Shown one piece after another: positions 1-10,359 of a DNA stretch of 64,000 bases. Source of the stretch: Comamonas testosteroni. Its GTDB lineage: Bacteria > Pseudomonadota > Gammaproteobacteria > Burkholderiales > Burkholderiaceae_C. The stretch's first letter is position 1; each line of letters starts with the position of its first letter. A model generated the notes under the pieces. The model worked only from the letters and a program-made list of their open reading frames with translations, had not been told where the DNA came from and searched no databases. Made by a program: the position numbers and the translations under genes. The stretch is from positions 4,560,501 through 4,624,500 of the forward strand of contig NZ_CP129672.1 of NCBI RefSeq assembly GCF_030505195.1, given 5' to 3'.

Positions 1-801
1 GGGGTGGTCTATGCGCTGGGTCAGATCAAGGAAGTGATCACCGAGCCCGGGCTGAACTTCAAGCTGCCGCCACCGCTGCAGAACGTGCGCTACATCGACA
101 AGCGTCTGCTGACGCTCGACAGCACCGATACCGAGCCCATGCTCACGGCTGAAAAGCAGCGCGTGGTCATCGACTGGTATGTGCGCTGGCGCATCTCCGA
201 GCCTTCGGAATACATCCGTAACGTGGGTCTGGATGAATCTGCCGGTGCCATGCAGCTCAACCGTGTGGTGCGCAATGCCTTTCAGGAAGAGATCAACCGT
301 CGCACCGTGCGTGAGCTGCTGTCTTCCAAGCGTGAAACGCTGATGGCCGACGTCAAGCGTGAAGTGCTGGAAACCGTGCGCGGCTCCAAGCCCTGGGGTG
401 TCGACATCGTCGATGTGCGCATCACTCGCGTGGACTATGCCGAGACCATCACCGAGTCCGTCTATCGCCGTATGGAGGCCGAGCGCAAGCGCGTGGCCAA
501 CGAGCTGCGCTCCACGGGCGCGGCTGAAGGTGAAAAGATTCGCGCCGAGGCCGACCGTCAACGTGACATCACCATTGCCAATGCCTACCGCGATGCCCAG
601 AAGATCAAGGGTGAGGGCGATGCTGAAGCCGCACGTGTCTACGCAGAATCCTTTGGCAAGGATCCGCAGTTTGCGCAGTTCTATCGCAGTCTGGATGCTT
701 ACAAGGAGAGCTTCTCCAAGAAGAGCGATGTGCTGGTGCTCGACCCTTCGCAAAGCGACTTCTTCAAGGCTTATCGCAGTGGCGGTTCTGCGGGCAAATA
801 A
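1..801 (+). CDS. hflC: HflC, FtsH-modulating SPFH protein (5'-truncated)
   Basis: HflC forms, with HflK, an inner-membrane SPFH/band-7 complex that encloses and modulates the FtsH protease. The window opens inside the gene: the frame is open from base 1, and the N-terminal membrane anchor plus the true start lie upstream. Visible are the SPFH core (GLNFKLPPPLQNVRYIDKR, then RVVIDWYVRWRI) and the long charged coiled coil (RMEAERKRVANELR, IRAEADRQRDITIANAYRDA), ending in a short Ser/Gly tail. HflC-DUF2065-hisZ-purA is a common betaproteobacterial order, which supports the call. About 30 residues are probably missing. HflK is the only serious alternative, but the short, non-Gly-rich C-terminus fits HflC. 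Confidence 0.93.
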   Translation, partial: GVVYALGQIKEVITEPGLNFKLPPPLQNVRYIDKRLLTLDSTDTEPMLTAEKQRVVIDWYVRWRISEPSEYIRNVGLDESAGAMQLNRVVRNAFQEEINRRTVRELLSSKRETLMADVKREVLETVRGSKPWGVDIVDVRITRVDYAETITESVYRRMEAERKRVANELRSTGAAEGEKIRAEADRQRDITIANAYRDAQKIKGEGDAEAARVYAESFGKDPQFAQFYRSLDAYKESFSKKSDVLVLDPSQSDFFKAYRSGGSAGK

Positions 802-908
802 GCCCTGGCTGGCGCAAATTCGGATCAGGCATGGTGTGTTGCCGATAGCAATGCCTGTGGTGCATCCTGGTTTGCGCAAGTTCGGAGAGCTTTGACAACG
901 ATACAAAC

Positions 909-930
909 AATGGCCCCTTGAGGGCCATTG
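909..930 (+). other. intercistronic hairpin downstream of hflC
   Basis: A GC-rich stem-loop with 8-bp arms (AATGGCCC / GGGCCATT) and a 5-nt loop lies between hflC and the DUF2065 gene. There is no T-run after it, so it looks more like an mRNA processing or stability element or a weak attenuator than a full terminator. Confidence 0.4.
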
Positions 931-947
931 CTTATTGGGGGATTGCA

Positions 948-1136
948 ATGGACTGGTGGGAGAGTATGGGGCTGGCGATCGCCATGCTGCTGGTGCTGGA
1001 AGGGCTGCTGCCCCTGTTCGCGCCCGGGCTGTGGCGCCAGCTGTTTGCCCAACTGCTGCAGCTCAGAGATGGGCAGCTGCGCTTTTGCGGATTGCTCTGT
1101 ATCGCAGCAGGCGCCATCATGCTGGTGCTGCTTTGA
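948..1136 (+). CDS. DUF2065 small membrane protein
   Basis: This 62-residue, two-helix hydrophobic protein (MDWWESMGLAIAMLLVLEG..., second segment FCGLLCIAAGAIMLVLL) matches the DUF2065 (YjeT-like) family in length and pattern. The family sits next to hflC in many proteobacteria, and its function is unknown. The ATG at 948 is chosen because it gives the family length; the frame is open further upstream but has no better start. It lies between hflC and hisZ and is probably co-transcribed with them. Confidence 0.8.
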   Translation: MDWWESMGLAIAMLLVLEGLLPLFAPGLWRQLFAQLLQLRDGQLRFCGLLCIAAGAIMLVLL

Positions 1137-1229
1137 ATACTGCCGATACTGGCTAGGCCTTAGCGGTCAAATTGGGCGGGGCTGGCAAAGCCGGTAGAAT
1201 CGCGTTTTTAACAGCCTCCCCATTTCTCC

Positions 1230-2378
1230 ATGTCTGCTTGGGTCCTGCCGGATCACATTGCCGATGTTTTGCCCTCCGAGGCACGGCACATCGAAGAATT
1301 GCGTCGAGGATTGCTCGATACTGCGCGCAGCTATGGCTATGAGCTTGTCATGCCACCCATGCTGGAGTATCTGGAGTCCTTGCTGACGGGTACAGGCGAA
1401 GCTCTTGCCCTTCAAACCTCCAAACTGATTGACCAGCTCTCCGGTCGCACCATGGGCCTGCGTGCAGACATGACGCAGCAGGTGGCACGCATTGATGCAC
1501 ATTTGCTCAATCGCAAGGGCGTAACCCGTCTGTGCTACTGCGGCCCTGTCGTTCATGCACTCCCCGATCGTCCGCGTGCCACGCGTGAGCCGTTCCAGTT
1601 CGGTGCTGAAATCTACGGCCATGAAGGCCTGGAAGCCGACCTCGAAGCCTTGCACCTGGCTCTGGACTGCCTCAAGGGCGCGGGCGTCAAGGACGTCATC
1701 GTGGACCTGGCCGATGTGCGCATCGTGCGCAGTCTGCTGGCCGGCGTGATGGTGGACGAGCAAGTGCTGCGAGGCGTTCATGCAGCCCTGGCTTCCAAGG
1801 ATGCAACCGAGCTGGCCCAGCTGAGTCGCGATTTCCCCGAAGCTTCGCGTGAAGGCCTGATGGCGCTGCTGCAGCTTTACGGCGGCATGGAAGTGCTCGA
1901 TCAAGCTGAAAAGCTGCTCGAGCGCACTGCCGGCGTGCGCAATGTGCTGTCACATTTGCGCTGGCTGGTGCAGCATCTGGATGGCGTCAAGGTCAGCTTC
2001 GACCTGGCCGATCTGCGTGGCTACTCCTACTACAGCGGTACTCGCTTTGCGATCTATGTGCCCGGCGGCAGCGATGCCCTGGTGCGCGGGGGCCGTTACG
2101 ACGAAGTCGGTGCAGTGTTCGGGCGCAATCGTCCCGCTGCCGGCTTCAGTCTCGATATCAAACAACTGGTGGCTGTCGTGCCCGAGCGTCCGCTCAAGGC
2201 TGCCATTCGCGCTCCCTGGGGCGATGACGCGCAAGTGGCAGCCGCCATTGCCGCATTGCGCCAGCAGGGCGAGACGGTGGTCTGCGTGCTGCCAGGGCAT
2301 GAAAGCGAAGTGGACGAGTTCCACTGCGACCGTGAGCTTGCCAATGTTGGCGGGCAATGGGTCGTGCAAGCCATTTAA
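1230..2378 (+). CDS. hisZ: ATP phosphoribosyltransferase regulatory subunit HisZ
   Basis: HisZ is a catalytically inactive paralogue of histidyl-tRNA synthetase. It joins short-form HisG to make the first, feedback-regulated enzyme of histidine synthesis. The 382-residue product has the class II synthetase core ([21 protein letters not shown] near the N-terminus, [15 protein letters not shown] motif-2 region, [21 protein letters not shown], then the GGRYDEVG stretch). The C-terminal anticodon-binding domain of true HisRS is missing, which separates HisZ from HisS. It is placed between DUF2065 and purA, as in related genomes. Confidence 0.93.
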   Translation: MSAWVLPDHIADVLPSEARHIEELRRGLLDTARSYGYELVMPPMLEYLESLLTGTGEALALQTSKLIDQLSGRTMGLRADMTQQVARIDAHLLNRKGVTRLCYCGPVVHALPDRPRATREPFQFGAEIYGHEGLEADLEALHLALDCLKGAGVKDVIVDLADVRIVRSLLAGVMVDEQVLRGVHAALASKDATELAQLSRDFPEASREGLMALLQLYGGMEVLDQAEKLLERTAGVRNVLSHLRWLVQHLDGVKVSFDLADLRGYSYYSGTRFAIYVPGGSDALVRGGRYDEVGAVFGRNRPAAGFSLDIKQLVAVVPERPLKAAIRAPWGDDAQVAAAIAALRQQGETVVCVLPGHESEVDEFHCDRELANVGGQWVVQAI

Positions 2379-2391
2379 GGCATTTGACTAA

Positions 2392-3792
<1,401 letters not shown>

Positions 3793-3832
3793 TCGGGCCG
3801 GGTTTTACTGAACTTTCAAAGGAACTGTGCCC

Positions 3833-4357
3833 ATGCTGACAGAAGACGGTAAGCACCTGTATGTGAGCTACGACGAGTACCACGGTCTCATCGAAAAGCT
3901 CGCCATCAAGATCCACCAGTCCGGCTGGGAATTCGACACCATCCTGTGCCTGGCACGTGGTGGTCTGCGTCCCGGCGACATCCTGAGCCGCATTTTCGAC
4001 AAGCCTCTGGCCATCATGTCCACCAGCTCCTACCGCGCCGAAGCCGGCACGGTGCAGGGCCATCTGGACATCGGTCGCTTCATTGCCACGCCCAAGGGCG
4101 ACATTTCCGGCCGCGTGCTGCTGGTCGACGATCTGGCGGACTCGGGCGCCACGCTCAAGGCCGTGATCGCCATGCTCAAGACCAACTACGCACCCATTAC
4201 GGAGCTGCGCAGCGCCGTGATCTGGACCAAGGGCGTGTCGACTTTCGAGCCTGACTACTCGGTGGACTATCTGGGTACCAACCCCTGGATTCACCAGCCT
4301 TTCGAAGGCTATGACACGCTGAGTCCCGAAAAGCTGGCGGAGAAGTGGAAGGTCTGA
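3833..4357 (+). CDS. phosphoribosyltransferase, purine salvage type
   Basis: The 174-residue type I phosphoribosyltransferase carries a clear PRPP-binding loop, LLVDDLADSGATL (about residues 96-108), and an LCLARGGLRPGDIL element that fits the PPi loop. It probably transfers ribose-5-phosphate from PRPP to hypoxanthine, guanine or xanthine; the exact base cannot be read from sequence. A GTG at 3827 is possible, but AAAGGA at 3818-3823 sits a proper 9 bases from the ATG at 3833, so the ATG is preferred. It follows purA closely and is ended by a strong terminator. Confidence 0.85.
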   Translation: MLTEDGKHLYVSYDEYHGLIEKLAIKIHQSGWEFDTILCLARGGLRPGDILSRIFDKPLAIMSTSSYRAEAGTVQGHLDIGRFIATPKGDISGRVLLVDDLADSGATLKAVIAMLKTNYAPITELRSAVIWTKGVSTFEPDYSVDYLGTNPWIHQPFEGYDTLSPEKLAEKWKV

Positions 4358-4379
4358 GGACCCGTCACCGACGTTGGCA

Positions 4380-4408
4380 AAGGAGCCCTTCTGGGGCTCC
4401 TTTTTTTA
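4380..4408 (+). terminator. intrinsic terminator after phosphoribosyltransferase
   Basis: GGAGCCC and GGGGCTCC arms with a short loop are followed by seven T residues. It ends the hflC-purA-phosphoribosyltransferase run. Confidence 0.9.
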
Positions 4409-4494
4409 TAGAGCAATGATGTTCATCAATAAATGAGCGCCATGTGTCTTTATTTCAACGGTTTCAAGCTTTTTTAAAGCTGTACCGTAATAAA

Positions 4495-4520
4495 AGCAGG
4501 AGCTAGCTGCTCCTGTTTTT
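4495..4520 (+). terminator. second intrinsic terminator-like hairpin
   Basis: CAGGAGC and GCTCCTG arms around a short loop are followed by TTTTT. It lies about 90 bases after another terminator with no gene between them, so either it backs up the first or it ends a short untranslated transcript. Confidence 0.75.
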
Positions 4521-4637
4521 GAATTGTTGTCATGATGCGGCCTGCGCCGATCAGGCAAGGTTGGCGCGGCATTTCAACAAGCTTTGTAAACCAGAAGGCT
4601 TGTGTTGGCAGCGGCTGCATTGACGCAGCTACACTGC

Positions 4638-5807
4638 ATGGATTCTGAGAAGGTGGTGGTTGTGGGACGTCTTTCTATTGGGCGCACTGGCGCTGCTGTG
4701 GCATTGGTCGTGGGCGTGGGCGCTGCGGCATGGTTGGGGGCTTCGGCCTTGCCCGGTTTCAAGTCTGCCAAGGCAGCCGCACCAGCGGTCGCGGCAGTGC
4801 CAGCAGTCACGCCCGCAGCTGCTGTGCCGGCCGGTGCAGCGCCTGCGCTGCCTGCCGCAGTCAAGCCGGCACAGGCAGCGCGTGCCGTTCAAGGCCCCAC
4901 GCCCATCTTTGTGCTGAACTCCCTGGATGCATCCATCAGTGTGATCGATCCACAGACCTGGAAAGAGCAGTCGCGCATTCCCACGGGCAAGGAGCCTCAT
5001 CACCTGTACCTGACGCCAGATGAGAAGTCGCTGGTGGTGGCCAATGCCCTGGGCGATTCGCTGACTCTGGTGGATCCGCGCACGGGTGCCGTGCAGCGCG
5101 TGATCCGCGACATCGTGGACCCGTACCATCTGCGCTTTTCGCCGGACATGAAATGGTTCGTCACGGCTGCCAACCGACTCAACCACATCGATTTTTACCG
5201 CTGGGATGCGGCCACGCAGACGCCGACGCTGGTCAAGCGGGTCTCCACGGGCAAGACGCCCAGCCATCTGTTCATCGACGCGCAGAGCAAGACGCTTTAC
5301 TCCACCATGCAGGACAGCGATGCCCTGGTGGCCATCGATATCGCCACCCAGACCATCAAGGCTCGTGTGCCCACGGGCCCCATGCCTGCGGACGTCTACG
5401 GCAGCCCTGACGGCAAGAAGCTGTTTGTCGGCCTGACGGGCGGCGAAGGCGTCGAGGTGTTTGACATCACGGCTCCTGAGCCACGCAGCCTGGGTCAGAT
5501 CAAGACGGCAGCCGGAGCGCATGCCTTCCGCGCTGCCGGCGATGATCGCCATCTGTACGTGAGCAATCGCGTGGCCAATACCATCAGCAAGATCGATATG
5601 CTCAGCAGCCAGGTCGTGGCCAACTACCCGGCACCGGGCGGCCCGGACTGCATGGATGTCTCGGCCGACGGCCGCTACATCTTTGTGGCTTCGCGCTGGG
5701 CGCGCAAGCTGTCGGTGATCGACACGGTGGAGAAGAAGGTAGTCAATCAGGTCAATGTGGGCAAGTCGCCCCACGGGGTCTGGACGCTGTCCCACGCCGC
5801 GCGCTAA
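4638..5807 (+). CDS. YVTN-type beta-propeller repeat protein
   Basis: About 390 residues: an N-terminal hydrophobic segment (VALVVGVGAAAWLGASALPG), an Ala/Pro-rich linker, then about seven propeller repeats of the form SISVIDPQTW...PTGKEPHHLYLTPDEKSLVVAN. This predicts a membrane-anchored or exported seven-bladed propeller facing the periplasm. The ligand is unknown. The start is uncertain: GTG 4602, ATG 4638, and GTGs at 4653 and 4662 (the last two just after GAGAAGG) all leave the signal segment intact. It may be linked to the deacetylase 72 bp downstream. No enzymatic motif is visible. Confidence 0.75.
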   Translation: MDSEKVVVVGRLSIGRTGAAVALVVGVGAAAWLGASALPGFKSAKAAAPAVAAVPAVTPAAAVPAGAAPALPAAVKPAQAARAVQGPTPIFVLNSLDASISVIDPQTWKEQSRIPTGKEPHHLYLTPDEKSLVVANALGDSLTLVDPRTGAVQRVIRDIVDPYHLRFSPDMKWFVTAANRLNHIDFYRWDAATQTPTLVKRVSTGKTPSHLFIDAQSKTLYSTMQDSDALVAIDIATQTIKARVPTGPMPADVYGSPDGKKLFVGLTGGEGVEVFDITAPEPRSLGQIKTAAGAHAFRAAGDDRHLYVSNRVANTISKIDMLSSQVVANYPAPGGPDCMDVSADGRYIFVASRWARKLSVIDTVEKKVVNQVNVGKSPHGVWTLSHAAR

Positions 5808-5879
5808 AGCGCTTGTCCCGGCCGCATCGGAGCGGCAGGGGCGGCCTGGTTTTCGTGTTGACCACCTCAAGGAGGGTGG

Positions 5880-6707
5880 ATGCAAAGACGTTGTTTCATG
5901 CTCGGCTCGCTGGTCGGCAGCCTGCCTGCCGTTCCAGCCTTCGCTGCCGAAGCTTCAAAGAAGATGGCTTCAGGCACATGCTCCAAGGCGGTTTACCTGA
6001 CTTTTGACACAGGGCATATGGGCATTGCCCAGTGGGTCGCCCAGGTTCTGCAAAAGCACAAGGTGTCCGTCACATTCTTTGCCGCCAATGAGGCCACGAA
6101 GGAGGGGGGCAGCAGTCTGGGTGACTTCTGGGCCCCGTGGTGGAAGGCGCGTGCCGACGAAGGTCACCAGCTCGCATCCCATACCTTCGACCATATGTAC
6201 TGGCTGGCCGATATTCGCGACAAGGCCACGGGCCAGGTCACGCACTTCAAGGTCAAGCCCTCGGCCGGGCCCAGGGCCGGCCAGAGCTTCGTGGTGTCTG
6301 CCGATGAGTACCGGCAGGAGATTGCGCGCTCCGCCCAGCGGCTGACCCAGATCACGGGCCGCAAGACCTTGCCGCTGTATCGTGCTCCGGGCGGCAAGAC
6401 ATCGCCGGCGCTGATTGCCGCAGCGCAGCAGGGCGGCTTTCAGCATGTGGGCTGGGCGCCGGCAGGCTTTCTGGGCGACGAGCTGCCCAGCGACAAATAT
6501 CCGAATGAACGCTTGCTGGCCCAGGCACTCAAAAACATAGGTAACGGCGATATCTTGCTGGCGCACCTGGGGATCTGGTCGCGCCAGGATCCCTGGGCCC
6601 CGGCGGTGCTGGAGCCGCTGATCGTCGGTCTGCTGGATAAGGGTTTTTGCTTTCGTACGCTGGCCGAGCATCCGGCGTATCAGGGCTGGATTGCGCAGCA
6701 CCGCTGA
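5880..6707 (+). CDS. polysaccharide deacetylase family protein (NodB fold)
   Basis: The 275-residue exported protein has a signal peptide (MQRRCFMLGSLVGSLPAVPAFA). A NodB-like core follows: motif 1 YLTFDTGHMG (Asp43), motif 2 SHTFDH (His101, His105) and YRAPGGKTSP, which fits motif 3 R-x-P. Such enzymes remove acetyl or formyl groups from amino sugars in the cell envelope. Motif 1 reads TFDTG instead of TFDDG, so the second Asp, normally a metal ligand, is Thr. AAGGAGG just before the ATG is a strong ribosome site. Substrate is unknown. The next gene starts 22 bp downstream. Confidence 0.8.
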   Translation: MQRRCFMLGSLVGSLPAVPAFAAEASKKMASGTCSKAVYLTFDTGHMGIAQWVAQVLQKHKVSVTFFAANEATKEGGSSLGDFWAPWWKARADEGHQLASHTFDHMYWLADIRDKATGQVTHFKVKPSAGPRAGQSFVVSADEYRQEIARSAQRLTQITGRKTLPLYRAPGGKTSPALIAAAQQGGFQHVGWAPAGFLGDELPSDKYPNERLLAQALKNIGNGDILLAHLGIWSRQDPWAPAVLEPLIVGLLDKGFCFRTLAEHPAYQGWIAQHR

Positions 6708-6728
6708 GTGCTGCAGGAGGAGTGAGTC

Positions 6729-7709
6729 GTGGATTGGTTGGTTCAGATGTTTGGTGAGGCGCAGCAACGTCTGTTCGAAGGCGTGGTGCAGCCGTTTCTG
6801 TTCCATTTCGGCATGGCGAACCTGCTCGAAGATGGCTACACGGCCACGGGCTGGCTGCTGGTGGGGCTGCTGCAGATAGCAGTCATGGTCGCGGTGATCG
6901 TGCCGCTGCAGCGCTGGAGGCCGGTCGAGCCCGTGGTGGACCGCCAGGCGATTCGTGTGGACATCCTCTATACGCTGATTCATCGGCTGGGACTGTTCAG
7001 GCTGGCCTTGTTCTTCACGACGGAGCCGCTGTGGAATTCGCTCATGGGCCAGCTCCATGTCTGGGGCTTGCCGGGCTTTCACCTTGACGATATCTGGCCG
7101 GGCGTGACGGACAATGGCTGGGTCAGTCTGTTGATGTATCTGGTGGTCTTCGATCTGGTCGAGTACTGGATTCATCGAGGCCAGCACGGCTTTGCCTGGT
7201 GGTGGAAGCTGCATGCCGTGCACCACTCGCAGCGCCAGATGACGGTGTGGAGCGACAACCGCAATCACCTGCTCGACGACGTGATCCATGACGCCATCAT
7301 CGTGCTGGTGGCCCAGCTGATTGGAGTGGCTCCGGGGCAGTTCGTAGCCATCGTGGCCCTGACCCAGCTCAGCGAGAGCTTCCAGCATGCCAACGTGCGC
7401 ATCTGGTTTGGCCAGCTGGGCGAGCGCCTGTGGATCAGCCCGCGCTTTCACCGCCGCCATCACGCCATCGGTATTGGCCACGAACCCATGGCGCCTGTGC
7501 GCAACAAGAAGGTGCACGGCAACAACTTCGGCGTATTGCTGCCCTGGTGGGACATATTGTTTGGCACGGCCAACTTCGATCTGCGCTATGACCCCACTGG
7601 CATTCGCGATCAGGTGCAAGCGAATGCAAAAGGACAATTGCGCGACTATGGCCGTGGCTTCTGGGCGCAGCAGTGGCTGGCTGTCCTGCGATTGATGGGT
7701 CGCGCATAA
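6729..7709 (+). CDS. sterol desaturase / fatty acid hydroxylase family protein
   Basis: The 326-residue membrane protein has the histidine clusters of the di-iron fatty acid hydroxylase superfamily: HRGQH, then HAVHH, and later HRRHH. Between them lie several hydrophobic segments (LLVGLLQIAVMVAVIVPL, SLLMYLVVFDLVEYW). The family inserts hydroxyls or double bonds in lipids. Bacterial members are mostly uncharacterised, so the substrate is left open. It is closely spaced after the deacetylase and is probably co-transcribed. The start is GTG or nearby, with GCAGGAGGAG as a strong ribosome site; the reading frame begins GTGGATTGG. Confidence 0.85.
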   Translation: MDWLVQMFGEAQQRLFEGVVQPFLFHFGMANLLEDGYTATGWLLVGLLQIAVMVAVIVPLQRWRPVEPVVDRQAIRVDILYTLIHRLGLFRLALFFTTEPLWNSLMGQLHVWGLPGFHLDDIWPGVTDNGWVSLLMYLVVFDLVEYWIHRGQHGFAWWWKLHAVHHSQRQMTVWSDNRNHLLDDVIHDAIIVLVAQLIGVAPGQFVAIVALTQLSESFQHANVRIWFGQLGERLWISPRFHRRHHAIGIGHEPMAPVRNKKVHGNNFGVLLPWWDILFGTANFDLRYDPTGIRDQVQANAKGQLRDYGRGFWAQQWLAVLRLMGRA

Positions 7710-7723
7710 GTCAATCCTTGAGT

Positions 7724-8611
7724 ATGCTTGCCAGCATGAGCTTGCTACTCGACTCTTTTTGGCGTGCCCTGGCGTATTGCCTGCATAAGCGGGTCATTGT
7801 CTGGTCACTCTTGCCGCTGCTGGCCATGGCCTTGATGGCCTGGCTTCTTGGTTACTTCTTCTGGGCCGATGCGGTCCTCAAGGTGCAAAGCCTGCTGGAC
7901 GGGGTGGGCTGGCTGCATTCCTTGTGGCTATGGCTGCAAGGGCTGGGCCTTGGGTATGCCTCGGAGGTGGTGGCCTCCATTTTTGTGGTGTTGGGAGCAA
8001 TGCCGGTACTCGTGGTGCTGGTTTTGCTGCTGGTGGGCCTGTTCATGGCACCAGTGCTGACGCAGCTGGTGGCCGAGAAGCGCTTTGTCGGGCTGGAGAA
8101 AAAGCATGGCGGCTCTACCGTGGCCAGCCTGGTCTGGTCGGGTGGCTCCACGCTGATTGCGCTGCTGGCCTTGTTTGTCACTTTGCCGCTATGGGTGTTC
8201 CCGCCGCTGATGCTGGTGGTGGCTCCCCTGATCTGGGGCTGGCTCACCTACAGGGTCATGGCATTTGATGCCTTGTCCGAGCATGCCAGCAAGGATGAGC
8301 GCCGGGCCCTGTTTGCCCGTCACCGCATGTCACTCATTCTGATGGGGGTGATCTGCGGCTATCTGGGCACAGCACCCGGTGTGGTCTGGATTTCCGGGCT
8401 GCTGTTCCTGGCCGCTTTCTGGATTCTGGTTCCGATTGCGATCTGGATCTACGCGCTGGTGTTTGCCTTCTCTGCACTGTGGTTTGCTCACTTCTGTCTG
8501 GCTGCGCTGGAGCAGATGAGGGCGCAGACCATGCCGAGTGCCGCTGATCCACAGGTTCCGCTTGCACCTGGTGCAGATGATTCGGGTGGTGCAGCTTCGG
8601 TGGCTCGCTGA
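7724..8611 (+). CDS. EI24 domain-containing membrane protein
   Basis: About 295 residues with four or more transmembrane helices (VWSLLPLLAMALMAWLLGYFF, VVASIFVVLGAMPVLVVLVL, LIALLALFVTLPLWVFPPL, LILMGVICGYLGTAPGVVW). The pattern is that of the EI24/CysZ-like family. The tail is hydrophilic. Role unknown; CysZ relatives move sulfate, but that cannot be claimed here. The start is ATG 7724 or 7736; both lie just after the end of the desaturase-like gene, so translation may be coupled. Confidence 0.75.
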   Translation: MLASMSLLLDSFWRALAYCLHKRVIVWSLLPLLAMALMAWLLGYFFWADAVLKVQSLLDGVGWLHSLWLWLQGLGLGYASEVVASIFVVLGAMPVLVVLVLLLVGLFMAPVLTQLVAEKRFVGLEKKHGGSTVASLVWSGGSTLIALLALFVTLPLWVFPPLMLVVAPLIWGWLTYRVMAFDALSEHASKDERRALFARHRMSLILMGVICGYLGTAPGVVWISGLLFLAAFWILVPIAIWIYALVFAFSALWFAHFCLAALEQMRAQTMPSAADPQVPLAPGADDSGGAASVAR

Positions 8612-8672
8612 GAAGCATCTGCAGCAGGCATGAATCAGGTGCCATGCACCAAAACCAATCTTATTTTTGATT

Positions 8673-8689
8673 TGCACCACATTGGTGCA
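8673..8689 (+). promoter_or_regulatory. NtrC-binding site 1 upstream of glnA
   Basis: TGCACCACATTGGTGCA is a perfect palindrome of TGCACCA-N3-TGGTGCA, the established NtrC (NRI) operator consensus. It is centred at 8681, about 210 bp upstream of the predicted sigma-54 start, a normal enhancer distance. A further left half-site (TGCACCA) lies at 8645-8651. Confidence 0.9.
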
Positions 8690-8695
8690 GATATA

Positions 8696-8712
8696 TTCAC
8701 CAAGGTGGTGCA
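8696..8712 (+). promoter_or_regulatory. NtrC-binding site 2 upstream of glnA
   Basis: TTCACCAAGGTGGTGCA matches the NtrC palindrome at 13 of 14 conserved bases. Its centre is 23 bp from site 1, about two helical turns, as expected for cooperative NtrC dimers forming an enhancer. Confidence 0.85.
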
Positions 8713-8866
8713 TGTATGAGGTGTGCTCTGGCAGTGAGACAATGCGCGTCTGTTTGGTGCAGTTTGCAGATGCGGCTCTGGTAAGTGCTTATGTCTTGTG
8801 CCGAATATCTTTACACCAAGGCTCGGTTTCGGTGCGCAGATGTTGTTGTGAGGCACCGAGGTCGAG

Positions 8867-8883
8867 TTGGCACGCAAACTGCT
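8867..8883 (+). promoter_or_regulatory. sigma-54 promoter of glnA
   Basis: TTGGCACGCAAACTGCT fits the -24/-12 consensus: GG at 8869-8870 and GC at 8881-8882, separated by the required 10 bases, with the full TTGGCACG -24 box. The predicted start is near 8894, about 40 bases before the glnA ATG. Together with the two NtrC sites this predicts nitrogen-limited, RpoN-dependent expression. Confidence 0.9.
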
Positions 8884-8933
8884 AGATACTATTCATTCTT
8901 TATTTGATCAGCCAAGTTGGCAGGAGAGATCTA

Positions 8934-10349
8934 ATGGCGAAGACCGTTGCAGACGTGATGCAGATGGTGCAGGATAACGAGGTCAAGTTCGTGGACCTGC
9001 GCTTTACCGATACCCGCGGCAAGGAACAGCACGTGACCGTGCCCGTGTCGCACTTTGACGAGGACAAGTTCACCTCGGGCCATGCTTTCGACGGCTCTTC
9101 CGTTGCCGGCTGGAAGGGTATCGAAGCCTCGGACATGCAGCTGGTTCCCGATCCCAACACTGCCAATATCGATCCCTTCTTTGAAGAAACCACGCTGATT
9201 TTGCAGTGTGATGTGATCGAGCCCGGTGATGGCAAGGCCTATGACCGCGATCCCCGCTCCATCGCCAAGCGTGCCGAAGCCTATCTGAAGGCCTCCGGCC
9301 TGGGCGATACCGCTTACTTCGGTCCCGAACCCGAATTCTTCATCTTCGACGGCGTGCGCTGGGGCACCGAGCCTCACAACCCCTTCTTCGAAATCGAAGA
9401 ATACGAGGCTCCCTGGAACACTGGCACCAAGTTCGAAACCGGTAACCGTGGTCACCGCCCCCGCAACAAGGGTGGCTACTTCCCCGTTCCTCCCGTTGAC
9501 AGCACCCAGGACATGCGTGCAGAGATGTCGCTGCTGCTGGAAGCGGTCGGCATCCCTGTCGAAGTGTTCCACCATGAAGTGGCTGGTGCCGGTCAGAACG
9601 AAATCGGCACACGCTTCTCGACCCTGGTCGAGCGTGCCGACTGGACGCAGCTGCAAAAATACATCATCTGGAACGTGGCCAACACCTACGGCAAGACGGC
9701 AACCTTCATGCCCAAGCCCTACGCTGGCGATAACGGCTCCGGCATGCACGTGCACCAGTCCGTGTGGAAGGATGGCAAGAACCTGTTTGCAGGCGACGGC
9801 TATGCCGGCCTGTCCGACTTCGCCCTGTACTACATCGGAGGCATCATCAAGCACGCTCGTGCCCTGAACGCCATCACCAACCCCGGCACCAACAGCTACA
9901 AGCGTCTGGTTCCCGGCTTCGAAGCGCCCGTGAAGCTGGCGTACTCGGCCAAGAACCGCTCGGCTTCCATCCGTATTCCTTACGTCAGCAACCCCAAGGG
10001 TCGCCGCGTGGAAGCCCGCTTCCCCGATCCTCTGATGAACCCCTACCTGGGTTTCGCAGCTTTGCTGATGGCTGGCCTTGACGGCGTGGAAAACAAGATC
10101 CATCCCGGCGAAGCCGCGACCAAGGATCTCTACCATCTGCCTCCCGAGGAAGACAAGCTGGTGCCTACCGTCTGCCACAGCCTGGATCAGGCTCTGGAAG
10201 CCCTGGACGCCGATCGTGCGTTCCTGACCAAGGGCGGTGTGTTCTCCGACAGCATGCTGGATGCCTACATCGAGCTGAAGATGGGCGAAGTGACTCGCTA
10301 TCGCCAGTCGGTGCACCCTGTCGAATACGATATGTACTTCTCGCTGTAA
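8934..10349 (+). CDS. glnA: glutamine synthetase type I GlnA
   Basis: GlnA makes glutamine from glutamate, ammonia and ATP in the cytoplasm. The 471-residue product has GSI motifs: [61 protein letters not shown]. The Tyr of [12 protein letters not shown] near residue 400 is the adenylylation site, so activity is probably switched by GlnE. The ATG at 8934 has GGAGAG upstream and gives the normal length; an upstream in-frame start at 8904 would overlap the leader. Transcription should come from the sigma-54 promoter and NtrC enhancer described here. A strong terminator follows, so ntrBC are probably only partly linked. Confidence 0.98.
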   Translation: MAKTVADVMQMVQDNEVKFVDLRFTDTRGKEQHVTVPVSHFDEDKFTSGHAFDGSSVAGWKGIEASDMQLVPDPNTANIDPFFEETTLILQCDVIEPGDGKAYDRDPRSIAKRAEAYLKASGLGDTAYFGPEPEFFIFDGVRWGTEPHNPFFEIEEYEAPWNTGTKFETGNRGHRPRNKGGYFPVPPVDSTQDMRAEMSLLLEAVGIPVEVFHHEVAGAGQNEIGTRFSTLVERADWTQLQKYIIWNVANTYGKTATFMPKPYAGDNGSGMHVHQSVWKDGKNLFAGDGYAGLSDFALYYIGGIIKHARALNAITNPGTNSYKRLVPGFEAPVKLAYSAKNRSASIRIPYVSNPKGRRVEARFPDPLMNPYLGFAALLMAGLDGVENKIHPGEAATKDLYHLPPEEDKLVPTVCHSLDQALEALDADRAFLTKGGVFSDSMLDAYIELKMGEVTRYRQSVHPVEYDMYFSL

Positions 10350-10359
10350 AGCAGAGGTC

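Noticed and set aside
5970..7637. Antisense open frame of 555 codons opposite deacetylase and desaturase genes
   Set aside because: Crosses two good genes and their ribosome sites; His-rich composition expected from the reverse strand.
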